This document shows positions 27,116 to 34,214 of a DNA stretch of 64,000 bases, in pieces (position 1 is the stretch's first letter; each line of letters starts with the position of its first letter). This DNA is from an uncultured Sutterella sp. GTDB lineage: Bacteria; Pseudomonadota; Gammaproteobacteria; Burkholderiales; Burkholderiaceae_F. Where the stretch lies: positions 248,001-312,000 of the forward strand of contig CALXXT010000002.1 in the NCBI GenBank assembly GCA_944392755.1, written 5' to 3'. A program made the translations under genes and the position numbers. The notes under the pieces were generated by a model. It was not told where the DNA came from. It saw only the letters and a list, made by a program, of their open reading frames with translations, and did not search any database.

Positions 27116-27147
27116 CAAAAACGCGGCAAGAGCTGGCTTGCCGCGTT
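27116..27147 (-). terminator. Intrinsic terminator of fbaA
   Basis: AACGCGGCAAG (27120-27130) and CTTGCCGCGTT (27137-27147) form an 11-bp stem. On the minus strand it ends in a run of T. It lies immediately before dgkA, so dgkA either needs its own promoter or depends on readthrough. Confidence 0.85.
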
Positions 27148-27175
27148 GGAATGAACTCAGGCCTTCTGGAGCGGA

Positions 27176-28240
27176 TTAGCGCACGTTTTGACGAAGCGTG
27201 CCATCCGCGTAGCGGGCCGCAATTTTGTCAAGGGCGATCGGCTTGATCTTGGCACCCTGACCTTCGCAGCCGAATTCCAGGTAACGCTGCTTGCAAAGTG
27301 CCTGAGCCGCGGCGCGCGCGGCCTTGAGGTAGGCGCGCGGGTCGAATCCAGAAGGATTTTCGACCAGATAGCGGCGCACGGCAGCCGTCATGGCGAGGCG
27401 GATGTCGGTGTCAATGTTCACTTTGCGTACGCCATGCTTGATCGCTTTCTGAATTTCTTCGACGGGGACGCCGTATGTTTCGCGCATGTTGCCGCCGAAC
27501 TCGCGGATCTCAGCCAGGTATTCCTGGGGAACAGACGAGGAGCCGTGCATGACCAGATGCGTGTTGGGGAGGCGTTCGTGAATTTCCTTCACTCGGTCGA
27601 TCGAAAGGATTTCACCGGTCGGGCGACGGGTGAACTTGTAGGCACCGTGAGAGGTGCCGATCGCGATAGCGAGCGCGTCGATCTGGGTTTCGCGTACGAA
27701 GTCTGCCGCTTGGTCCGGATCCGTAAGGAGCTGTTCGCGGGTCATGGTCGCATCCGTGCCGTGGCCGTCTTCCTTGTCGCCGCGCATCGTTTCAAGCGAG
27801 CCGAGACAACCCAGTTCGCCTTCAACCGAAACGCCGATGCAGTGCGCCATTTCCACCACGCGCCTTGTGACGTCGAGGTTGTATTCGTAGGTTGAAATCG
27901 TTTTGCCGTCGCTCATGAGCGATCCGTCCATCATGACAGACGTGAAGCCAAGGCGGATTGCTCCCTGACAGACGGCCGGGCTCTGGCCGTGATCCTGGTG
28001 CATGCACACGGGAACGTCAGGATAGGCTTCGACGGCCGCTTCGATCAGCTTGCGCAGGAAATCTCCGCCGGCATACTTGCGGGCGCCTGCCGAGGCCTGC
28101 ATGATGACGGGAGCGCCCACTTCCTGAGCGGCCGCCATGATGGCCTGAACCTGTTCAAGGTTGTTGACGTTGAAGGCGGGGACGCCGTAACCGTTTTCAG
28201 CTGCATGATCGAGCAGCTGGCGCATGGAGACAAGAGCCAT
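27176..28240 (-). CDS. fbaA: Class II fructose-1,6-bisphosphate aldolase
   Basis: 354 aa, the Calvin-type (CbbA-like) class II group. The zinc enzyme interconverts fructose-1,6-bisphosphate with DHAP and glyceraldehyde-3-phosphate. Metal and substrate residues are visible in CMHQDHGQS (about 78-86), VEGELGCLG (about 140), [13 protein letters not shown] (about 190), [10 protein letters not shown] (about 226) and KVNIDTDIR (about 273). Together with fbp it supports gluconeogenesis. It is separated from dgkA by a strong terminator. Confidence 0.95.
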   Translation of the reverse strand: MALVSMRQLLDHAAENGYGVPAFNVNNLEQVQAIMAAAQEVGAPVIMQASAGARKYAGGDFLRKLIEAAVEAYPDVPVCMHQDHGQSPAVCQGAIRLGFTSVMMDGSLMSDGKTISTYEYNLDVTRRVVEMAHCIGVSVEGELGCLGSLETMRGDKEDGHGTDATMTREQLLTDPDQAADFVRETQIDALAIAIGTSHGAYKFTRRPTGEILSIDRVKEIHERLPNTHLVMHGSSSVPQEYLAEIREFGGNMRETYGVPVEEIQKAIKHGVRKVNIDTDIRLAMTAAVRRYLVENPSGFDPRAYLKAARAAAQALCKQRYLEFGCEGQGAKIKPIALDKIAARYADGTLRQNVR

Positions 28241-28379
28241 GTGAGAACTCCGAGAAGGATAAGCGCCTCGAAAGCCGCGGCTTCGGGCAAGAAAAACTCT
28301 CTGTGGGGAGGGCTTGCGGCGCAGGCTCCCGCGCAGACGCAGGCGTCCGATTTTGGAGCTCGCACGCAGGAATCATGCG

Positions 28380-28426
28380 GCCAGTCGTCCGCCCGCACGC
28401 ATGGCGTAATGATATCGCACGACTGG
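28380..28426. repeat. Inverted repeat downstream of amiC
   Basis: GGCCAGTCGT (28380-28389) and ACGACTGGCC (28417-28426) are 10-bp perfect inverted arms with a 27-nt spacer, abutting the amiC stop. There is no T-tract. It could fold as a 3' stem on the amiC transcript. Confidence 0.4.
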
Positions 28427-28427
28427 C

Positions 28428-29759
28428 CTAATCCCTGAGAATGGAAGGATCGGCCGCAAGCTGCTTTTTGATGCCCGTCAGGATGGCCTGCGCGAGCTTC
28501 TGCTGATGTGCCGCGCTTCGCAGGAGTCGTTCCTCCTGAGGGTTGGAGATGAAAGCGGTCTCAACCAGAATGGAAGGGATGCCTTGGCCTTTCAGCACTG
28601 CGAAACCGGCTTGTTCAACCTTGGATTTATGCAGTCGATTGATCTTTTTAAGTTCGCCAAGCACGGAGCTGCCTAAGCTCAGACTGTAGCCAATTGTCCA
28701 GCTGGAGGTCATATCCACAATGACCCGTGCGAGCGTTTTGTCAACGTTGGCGATGTTGACGCCCCCGATCAAATCCGATTCATTCTGACTTTTAGCCAGC
28801 CAGCGGGCGGCCGATGAAGTAGCTCCGCGTTGCGAGAGCGCAAAGACGCTCGATCCTCGAGCGGTACTCTTCACCCAAGCGTCTGCATGAATGCTTACAA
28901 GCATGTGCGCACGTACGCGGCGGGCAATTGCCACGCGGCCGCCGAGGCTTACGAAGTGATCTGAGTTGCGCGTCATCACCGCCCGCATGTTCGGCTGCGC
29001 GTTGATGAGGCGCGCAAGCCTGCGACCGATTTGCAGAACCACCGTTTTTTCCATGGTTTTCCGGCGTCCGATCGCTCCGGGGTCTTCGCCTCCGTGCCCC
29101 GGATCAACGACGATTGTGATTTTGCGGGACTGGGGGGACGGTTGGTCCTTCTTGCTGGACTTGGGTTCGTCTGGTTGCTTTGAGGGCTTTGAAGGAGTGG
29201 GCGTCTTTTTTTCGCCGGATTCGCGGCCTAGCTGGGAGAGCATGGCCGCGAGAGGGTCGGGATCGGTGTTGGATTCCTTGTCGGGACTCAACTCAAGTTC
29301 GGCCAGAATGCGGCTCACCTCGTCACGCGGGTGTACTGGATAGATGTCGAAGACGAGCCGATATTGGTAGTTGGCAAAAGGCTTCAGCAGAAAGACCTCG
29401 GGTTTCACTTCCGTCTTCAGATCCATGACGAGGCGCACAACGCCCGGCTTGTACTGACCGATGCGCATGGCTTCGATATAGGGATCCTCGGGCTTGACGG
29501 CGGCAATCTGCTGTCGGAGTGTCTCCGTGAGGGTCAAGCCTTCGATGTCGATGACGAATCGAATTGGCGTTGAGGAACGTACGAAAAAGTGTTTGAACTT
29601 GAGGGGAATGTCGGTTTCAATGGTGACGCGCGTGTATTCCTCGGCCGGCCACATGCGAACAGCCACCATTTTTGCCCCGTGCGCAATTTCCCAGGGCGCC
29701 AGAGCGAAGACAAGCGTGCCGCCTGCGCAGGCAATCAGGCGTCGGCGGTTGAGTTCCAT
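28428..29759 (-). CDS. amiC: N-acetylmuramoyl-L-alanine amidase with AMIN domain
   Basis: 443 aa, exported. An N-terminal RR signal (MELNRRRLIACAGG, consistent with Tat export as for E. coli AmiC) is followed by an AMIN domain (about 32-145), a Pro/Lys/Ser-rich linker (about 180-212) and the Amidase_3 domain (about 213-435). The zinc site is seen in VVDPGHGGEDPGAIG, LVSIHADAW and ILVETAFISNP. The enzyme cleaves septal peptidoglycan during daughter-cell separation. It overlaps tsaE by 25 bp, the common tsaE-ami arrangement. AmiA/AmiB are alternative names; the exact orthologue is uncertain. Confidence 0.92.
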   Translation of the reverse strand: MELNRRRLIACAGGTLVFALAPWEIAHGAKMVAVRMWPAEEYTRVTIETDIPLKFKHFFVRSSTPIRFVIDIEGLTLTETLRQQIAAVKPEDPYIEAMRIGQYKPGVVRLVMDLKTEVKPEVFLLKPFANYQYRLVFDIYPVHPRDEVSRILAELELSPDKESNTDPDPLAAMLSQLGRESGEKKTPTPSKPSKQPDEPKSSKKDQPSPQSRKITIVVDPGHGGEDPGAIGRRKTMEKTVVLQIGRRLARLINAQPNMRAVMTRNSDHFVSLGGRVAIARRVRAHMLVSIHADAWVKSTARGSSVFALSQRGATSSAARWLAKSQNESDLIGGVNIANVDKTLARVIVDMTSSWTIGYSLSLGSSVLGELKKINRLHKSKVEQAGFAVLKGQGIPSILVETAFISNPQEERLLRSAAHQQKLAQAILTGIKKQLAADPSILRD

Positions 29760-30256
29760 GTTTTTACCCAGATGGCGGCGACAGCTGACCCTGCTTCGGT
29801 CGAGCTCGACACTTCGGCTCGGCGCCCAAAGCCGTCTATACGGATTCGAATTTCAAGGTCTGCGGGTGGCAAGTACGGTTCGGCGCGATCGCTCCATTCA
29901 GTGAGGCAGACTGCTCCTGCGCCAAAGAGCTCTCGGAAGCCCGCATCCATGAATTCCATCGGGTCCTCGAAGCGGTAAAAGTCGAAGTGGTGAAGCTTCA
30001 GGCCCCGCACGTCGTAGCTTTCGAGCAACGAGAAAGTGGGACTTTTCACCGGGCCCTCGTAGCTAAGAGCGCGAAGGAGCGCCCGCACGAGCGATGTTTT
30101 TCCTGCGCCGAGGTCTCCGATGAGGCGTACGGCAAGTCCTTCTTTGCGGAATGCAGCGCAAGCTCCGAGAAGCGCCTCTGCAAGAGCGCCTCCCAATCGG
30201 TCAGTGCTTTGAGGATCGGGTAGGCAAGCTTCAAACTGGATGGAATGCGGACTCAC
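29735..30256 (-). CDS. tsaE: tRNA threonylcarbamoyladenosine biosynthesis ATPase
   Basis: 173 aa if it starts at the GTG at 30256 (VSPHSIQFEACLPD). The frame is open to a TTG at 30301, and neither start has a good Shine-Dalgarno. TsaE is the P-loop ATPase of the TsaBDE complex that installs t6A37 on ANN-decoding tRNAs. The Walker A loop GDLGAGKTSL (about residue 47) is followed by KSPTFSLLESYD and LHHFDFYRF, both typical. The gene overlaps amiC by 25 bp, indicating translational coupling. Confidence 0.9.
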   Translation of the reverse strand: MSPHSIQFEACLPDPQSTDRLGGALAEALLGACAAFRKEGLAVRLIGDLGAGKTSLVRALLRALSYEGPVKSPTFSLLESYDVRGLKLHHFDFYRFEDPMEFMDAGFRELFGAGAVCLTEWSDRAEPYLPPADLEIRIRIDGFGRRAEVSSSTEAGSAVAAIWVKTWNSTADA

Positions 30257-30421
30257 GGCAAAAGAGCAACAGGAAGGGAAGATGCAGGGAAGCCCTATCA
30301 AAATTCAGGGCAGTTGATCAAGCGTTTCATGATACTGGATACAGTGACGGCTGAAACGCGCCTTTTGACGGGAGCGAGGAAACTCGAGATCCTTGCCGAT
30401 GTAACAATTTGTAAAAAGCAG

Positions 30422-30450
30422 TTGCTTTATCGCGTAAGCAAGTGCATAAT
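30422..30450 (+). promoter_or_regulatory. Sigma-70 promoter of tRNA-Thr
   Basis: TTGCTT (30422-30427) and CATAAT (30445-30450) are separated by 17 bp, 42 bp before the mature tRNA. A small palindrome (TCTGATCG...CGATCAGA) follows in the 5' precursor. Confidence 0.7.
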
Positions 30451-30492
30451 TCCTCTCCTCTGATCGCTATCGATCAGAGAAACGAAATGGAA

Positions 30493-30568
30493 GCCGGAGT
30501 AGCTCAGCTGGTAGAGCAGCGCATTCGTAATGCGAAGGTCGGGAGTTCGATTCTCTTCTCCGGCACCA
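30493..30568 (+). tRNA. tRNA-Thr (anticodon CGT)
   Basis: 76 nt with encoded CCA. The acceptor pairs GCCGGAG with CTCCGGC; the D-arm has AGCTCAGCTGGTAGAGC, the anticodon stem-loop reads GCGCATTCGTAATGCG with CGT in the loop, and the T-arm contains GTTCGATTC. It closely resembles E. coli thrW. It decodes ACG. Confidence 0.97.
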
Positions 30569-30580
30569 CTTTCAAGAAAG

Positions 30581-30616
30581 GCTCGCCTGGTGGAAAGGGA
30601 AAAGGCGAGCTTTTTT
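30581..30616 (+). terminator. Intrinsic terminator of tRNA-Thr
   Basis: GCTCGCC (30581-30587) and GGCGAGC (30604-30610) form the stem, followed by six T residues on the plus strand. Confidence 0.85.
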
Positions 30617-30639
30617 ATTGCCTGTATGTTTCGGAAACG

Positions 30640-30677
30640 GAAAAAGAGCCCGCATCGATTCAATCGAGCGGGCTCTT
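30640..30677 (-). terminator. Terminator of the tmRNA gene
   Basis: AAGAGCCCGC (30644-30653) and GCGGGCTCTT (30668-30677) form a perfect stem that continues inside the loop. On the minus strand it ends in a T-run just 6 bp after the tmRNA CCA. Confidence 0.85.
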
Positions 30678-30683
30678 GCAATT

Positions 30684-31046
30684 TGGTGGAGGCGGCGGGA
30701 GTTGAACCCGCGTCCGGAAACCTTTTTCCGATGGTTCTACATGCGTAGCCGAATCATTTGAGTCTTATCTTCAACCCTGCCAATCGGCGGGCCGGTTGAA
30801 GACCAGACGCCTCTATTTCAACAGGCCGCCGGCGCCAGTCGGACTGTCTAGGCTCTGTGAAATGATGCTGCTGCTGGTTGCCCAGCCCGGCCCAGAGTCA
30901 AGCCGGTGCAGCATCTCGCGGCATTAAGCGGCGAGAGCGATACGCTTATTGTTGGCGTTTGTTTGTTTGCAGCGGATTTACGAGGTGACTGCACCTCGAC
31001 ATGCTCCATTCGGCGTCCGCGTCCCCGTCGAAACCAAGGCGCCCCC
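30684..31046 (-). ncRNA. ssrA: tmRNA (one-piece)
   Basis: 363 nt. The 5' end GGGGGCGCCTTGGTTTCGAC pairs with the 3' end CGCCTCCACCA as the tRNA-like acceptor, and GGGTTCAACTCCCG is the T-arm. The tag frame at 30956-30924 reads ANNKRIALAA then TAA, the usual ALAA degradation tag. tmRNA with SmpB rescues stalled ribosomes and marks the product for ClpXP. A TATGAT -10 (31068-31063) lies upstream. The gph stop codon is only 34 bp upstream. Overlapping reading frames in this stretch are not genes. Confidence 0.97.
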
Positions 31047-31079
31047 GAAATGTCGGACACACATCATAGCGGATTGGGA

Positions 31080-31742
31080 CTAGGCATGCTTGAAATTCTT
31101 GCACCATTGCAGAAGGTGCTCGGGATTTTCAGCGATGAAGTCTGGGCCGAGCGGTTCGAGCGGGGTTTGACGATAGCCCCATCGAACCAGAGCGCATGGA
31201 ATACCGGCGGCGTGGGCGGCCAGCACGTCGGAAGACTCGTCTCCAACGTAAAGTGCGTCCTGCAGTCCGATTCCGGCTATTTCTAGTCCTTTCAGAATCG
31301 AGTCGGGCTTCGGCTTAAAGGTGCAGCCCGGCGAGTCGCATCCAAGCACGAATTCGACACTATGCTGCATGGCAAGACCATCGACAACGCGGTGAGCGAG
31401 TGCTTCGGGCTTGTTGGTAACGATGGCTTGACGGAGGCCTGAATCTTTAAGGGCTTGAAGAAGTGAGGCAATGCCCGGAAAAAGTTGCGTCCGAACGACG
31501 GTCGCGGCCGCGTAGTTTGCGAGAAATTCCGAACGCATAGCGGCGAATTCGGGTTGGTCGTCTCTAACGCCGAGTGCCGCAAGGACGAGTGAGCGGGTGC
31601 CGTGTCCTGCAAGCGGACGAAGCTGGGCTTCGGGGATGGCGGACATGCCGCGGTCCGTGCGCATTTTATTGGCGGCGGCGATCAAATCGGGGGCGGTATC
31701 GGCAAGAGTGCCGTCCAGATCGAAAAAAATCCAGCGGGTCAT
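31080..31742 (-). CDS. gph: Phosphoglycolate phosphatase-like HAD hydrolase
   Basis: 220 aa from the ATG at 31742 (MTRWIFFDLDGTLADTAPD); the open frame further upstream runs through the ompA terminator and is not coding. HAD motifs: FFDLDGTLAD (motif I, about 5-14), IVTNK near 112 (motif II), KPKPD near 148 (motif III) and YVGDESSDVLAA near 170 (motif IV). It hydrolyses 2-phosphoglycolate, a product of DNA repair. In this lineage gph is typically in the ompA-gyrA neighbourhood, as here. The start lacks a good Shine-Dalgarno. Confidence 0.88.
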   Translation of the reverse strand: MTRWIFFDLDGTLADTAPDLIAAANKMRTDRGMSAIPEAQLRPLAGHGTRSLVLAALGVRDDQPEFAAMRSEFLANYAAATVVRTQLFPGIASLLQALKDSGLRQAIVTNKPEALAHRVVDGLAMQHSVEFVLGCDSPGCTFKPKPDSILKGLEIAGIGLQDALYVGDESSDVLAAHAAGIPCALVRWGYRQTPLEPLGPDFIAENPEHLLQWCKNFKHA

Positions 31743-31810
31743 AAGGAAGAAGGCGAACAAGCCCTCGCATCCAGGGAGGATGTCGGCTTCAAATTGTGTG
31801 GGTAAAAGAA

Positions 31811-31832
31811 ACCCCCGTCGGGGGACGGGGGT
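31811..31832 (-). terminator. Intrinsic terminator of the OmpA-family gene
   Basis: ACCCCCGTC and GACGGGGGT form a 9-bp stem with a GGGG loop (plus-strand reading). On the minus strand it continues into TTTCTTTTACC. Confidence 0.8.
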
Positions 31833-31871
31833 CTTCGTCATCGATATCGCGGTGTTCCCGCACCTTTGGAG

Positions 31872-32534
31872 TTATTCCGCAGGACGGGTGCCGACGACTT
31901 CAACAACCGCGCGACGGTTCGGGGCAAGGCAACGAACCAGTTCGCGGAAGTTCTTGATCTGACCATTGCTGGACGGATTCGGGCAGTTCACGACCGGGTC
32001 GGATTCGCCCTTGCCTTCCGTCTGGATGAGCGTAGCGTCCACGCCCTTCGACACAAGGTAGGCCTTGACGGCTTCAGCACGCTTGAGCGAAAGACGCTGG
32101 TTGAACTGGTCCGAACCGATGCGGTCGGCATAACCCGTCGAAAGGATCACTTCGAGGTCAACGCCTGCGATGCGGGAGACGAGGTCGTCGAGAACCGCCT
32201 TGCCTTCATCCGAGAGGACGGAGCGGTTGTAGGCGAAGAGCATGTCTGCCGAGAACGTCACCTTTTCGGCGGCCGTGGAGGTTTCGACGGCCTTGCAGGC
32301 GGCGGCGTCGAGAATGTCGGCATCACAGGCGCAACCGTCGCCAGACGCGCCAAGAGCTTCAGCGTAGGCCGGGGTCCAGAAGCCCGTGCGCACGCAGAGG
32401 TTGTAGGCGGTCTTCACGACCTGACCCGAAGAAGAGTGAACGTACGGATTAACCGGTTCGGCGGCGATGGAGGCGCCAGAAGCGGCGAGCAAAAGCGCAG
32501 CGGCGAGGCTGGCAATCTTCGCGGAAGTCTTCAT
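31872..32534 (-). CDS. OmpA-family peptidoglycan-associated protein
   Basis: 220 aa. A signal peptide (residues 1-25, ending near SIAA-EP) is followed by a short region with four cysteines (NLC, GDGCAC, AAACKA, about 47-85) and an OmpA C-terminal domain (about 95-215). The peptidoglycan-binding segment STGYADRIGSDQFNQRLSLK then RAEAVKAYL is clear. There is no beta-barrel, so it is probably a periplasmic or outer-membrane-linked protein binding diaminopimelate. Burkholderiales carry a similar OmpA protein near gyrA. Two further Cys near the C-terminus suggest disulfides. Confidence 0.88.
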   Translation of the reverse strand: MKTSAKIASLAAALLLAASGASIAAEPVNPYVHSSSGQVVKTAYNLCVRTGFWTPAYAEALGASGDGCACDADILDAAACKAVETSTAAEKVTFSADMLFAYNRSVLSDEGKAVLDDLVSRIAGVDLEVILSTGYADRIGSDQFNQRLSLKRAEAVKAYLVSKGVDATLIQTEGKGESDPVVNCPNPSSNGQIKNFRELVRCLAPNRRAVVEVVGTRPAE

Positions 32535-32737
32535 GTTTTTATTTCCTCAAGATTGAGAATGGACGATTTATTGTTGTGCGCCCTAAGGAAGACAGCACCG
32601 AAAGGTCATCCAAATACCTAAAGCCCTGAACCCAAGCTTTCAATCTCGAAGCTCGGAGGGACAACTATTGTATAGAGGATTTTGGCCCCTTTGCAAAGCC
32701 CTCAAAGTTGGGAACGCCTGCAGATAAAGCAAAGTCC

Positions 32738-34051
32738 TCAGATCCTATTCTGCCACTTGCGAGCAATCTTGAGGGCTTTTTCGCACTGCGAGGCAATCGC
32801 TGGCGAATCGCCGCGAGAATAAATAAGCCGGCCGGCTGTCCAAGTGTGCGTCACGCAAGTGCGGTCGGCTGCATAGAGGAGCTGAGCAGCTGGATCCTGA
32901 ACGGGAAGGCATTCGACACCCGAGAGATCCAGCGCGATCACGTCGGCGAATTTGCCCGCTTCGATCGAGCCAATCTCATCGTCCCAATGGAGGGCGCGAG
33001 CACCTCCGAGCGTTGCGGCCTCAAGCATGTCGTGCACAGGGGCGGCTGTCGTGTCGGAGGCCACCGCTTTGGCCAGCATGGCAGCGAGGCGGGTTTCGCC
33101 GAGCATGTCGAGTTTGTCGTTGCTCGCCGCGCCGTCCGTGCCGATGCCGACGTTGACGCCCGCCTTGAAAAACTCGGCGATTGGAGCAAAACCAGAAGCA
33201 AGCTTCAGATTGGAGCAGGGGCAATGGCACATCGAGGCACCAGCCTCCGCCATGGCGGCGATGTCCGATGCGTTGGCATGAACGCTGTGCACGGCCACGA
33301 GTTTGGAATTCAGAAGTCCCAAGCGCTTCAGGCGCTCGATCGGCCGCATGCCGTGGTCGCGGAGCGACTCGCTCACTTCGACTGCCGTTTCGTTGACATG
33401 CATGTGAATGGGTACGTCGAATCGATCGGAAATCTCCGCGCACTTTTCAAGAGAGTGATCGCTCACCGTGTACGGTGCATGAGGGCCGATTGTCGGGCGA
33501 ACCCAGGCATCGTTCCTGTGGGCTTCAATGAAGGCTTCGGCCTTCTCAAGGTATTCCTCGTCGCTCTTCGCCCAGGCGGAAGGGAAGCCAATCACGATGC
33601 CCGCAACGGCGCAGCGCAGGCCGGCTTCCCGCAAGCCCGATGCGGCGTCCTCGGGGAAGAAATAGTGGTCGGAGGCGGTGGTAATGCCGCCGGCGGCCAT
33701 TTCAAGTCCGGCCAGGTAGGAGCCTTCACGTACAAAATCCGGACTCATGAGCTTTCCTTCGGCAGGCCAAATCTTCTGGGTAAGCCAATCCATCAGGGGC
33801 AGGTCAGCACCGAGGCCGCGGACGAGATTCATTGCCGCATGGGCATGAAGATTGACGAAGCCCGGCATGACGATCGAGTTGGGAAGTTCAACGCGCTCAA
33901 TCGCCTCATAGCGGGCCTGAGCTTCTGCAGCGGGAAGCACATCAATGATGCGGCCGTTCTCAACGGCGATTGCGTGATGATGAAGAACCGTTCCTTTCGG
34001 GACGATCGGGAGGATCCAGCGGGATTCGATGAGGGTGTCGACTTTGCGCAT
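32738..34051 (-). CDS. mtaD: TRZ/ATZ-family amidohydrolase (MtaD-like deaminase)
   Basis: 437 aa. The metallo-dependent amidohydrolase pattern is complete: GFVNLHAHAAMNL (about 61-73), HMHVNETAVEVSES (about 212-225), VAVHSVHANASD (about 250) and GIGTDGAASNDKLDM (about 298). Relatives deaminate S-adenosylhomocysteine or methylthioadenosine, or act on guanine or triazines; the exact substrate is not certain. In Burkholderiales a TRZ/ATZ hydrolase lies next to ubiG and gyrA; ubiG is absent here. The start at 34051 is preceded by AGG at a normal distance. It is divergent from gyrA. Confidence 0.82.
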   Translation of the reverse strand: MRKVDTLIESRWILPIVPKGTVLHHHAIAVENGRIIDVLPAAEAQARYEAIERVELPNSIVMPGFVNLHAHAAMNLVRGLGADLPLMDWLTQKIWPAEGKLMSPDFVREGSYLAGLEMAAGGITTASDHYFFPEDAASGLREAGLRCAVAGIVIGFPSAWAKSDEEYLEKAEAFIEAHRNDAWVRPTIGPHAPYTVSDHSLEKCAEISDRFDVPIHMHVNETAVEVSESLRDHGMRPIERLKRLGLLNSKLVAVHSVHANASDIAAMAEAGASMCHCPCSNLKLASGFAPIAEFFKAGVNVGIGTDGAASNDKLDMLGETRLAAMLAKAVASDTTAAPVHDMLEAATLGGARALHWDDEIGSIEAGKFADVIALDLSGVECLPVQDPAAQLLYAADRTCVTHTWTAGRLIYSRGDSPAIASQCEKALKIARKWQNRI

Positions 34052-34214
34052 GAGTTGCCTGGTTGGGTGCGGCTCGGAGCTCGTCCGGCATCGGGTTGAA
34101 AGAGATCAAGCTGATAGAATAGCCAGTTTGCAGACCGCTTGCGGATGCGCGCTGTACTGAGGTGCCGCAGCCTTTTGAAGGCGGTTCGAATGAACTCATC
34201 GCAAAGAGAAAAGT

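Noticed and set aside
30848..31060. Minus-strand 70-codon frame
   Set aside because: It is inside the tmRNA gene in a frame different from the tag peptide.
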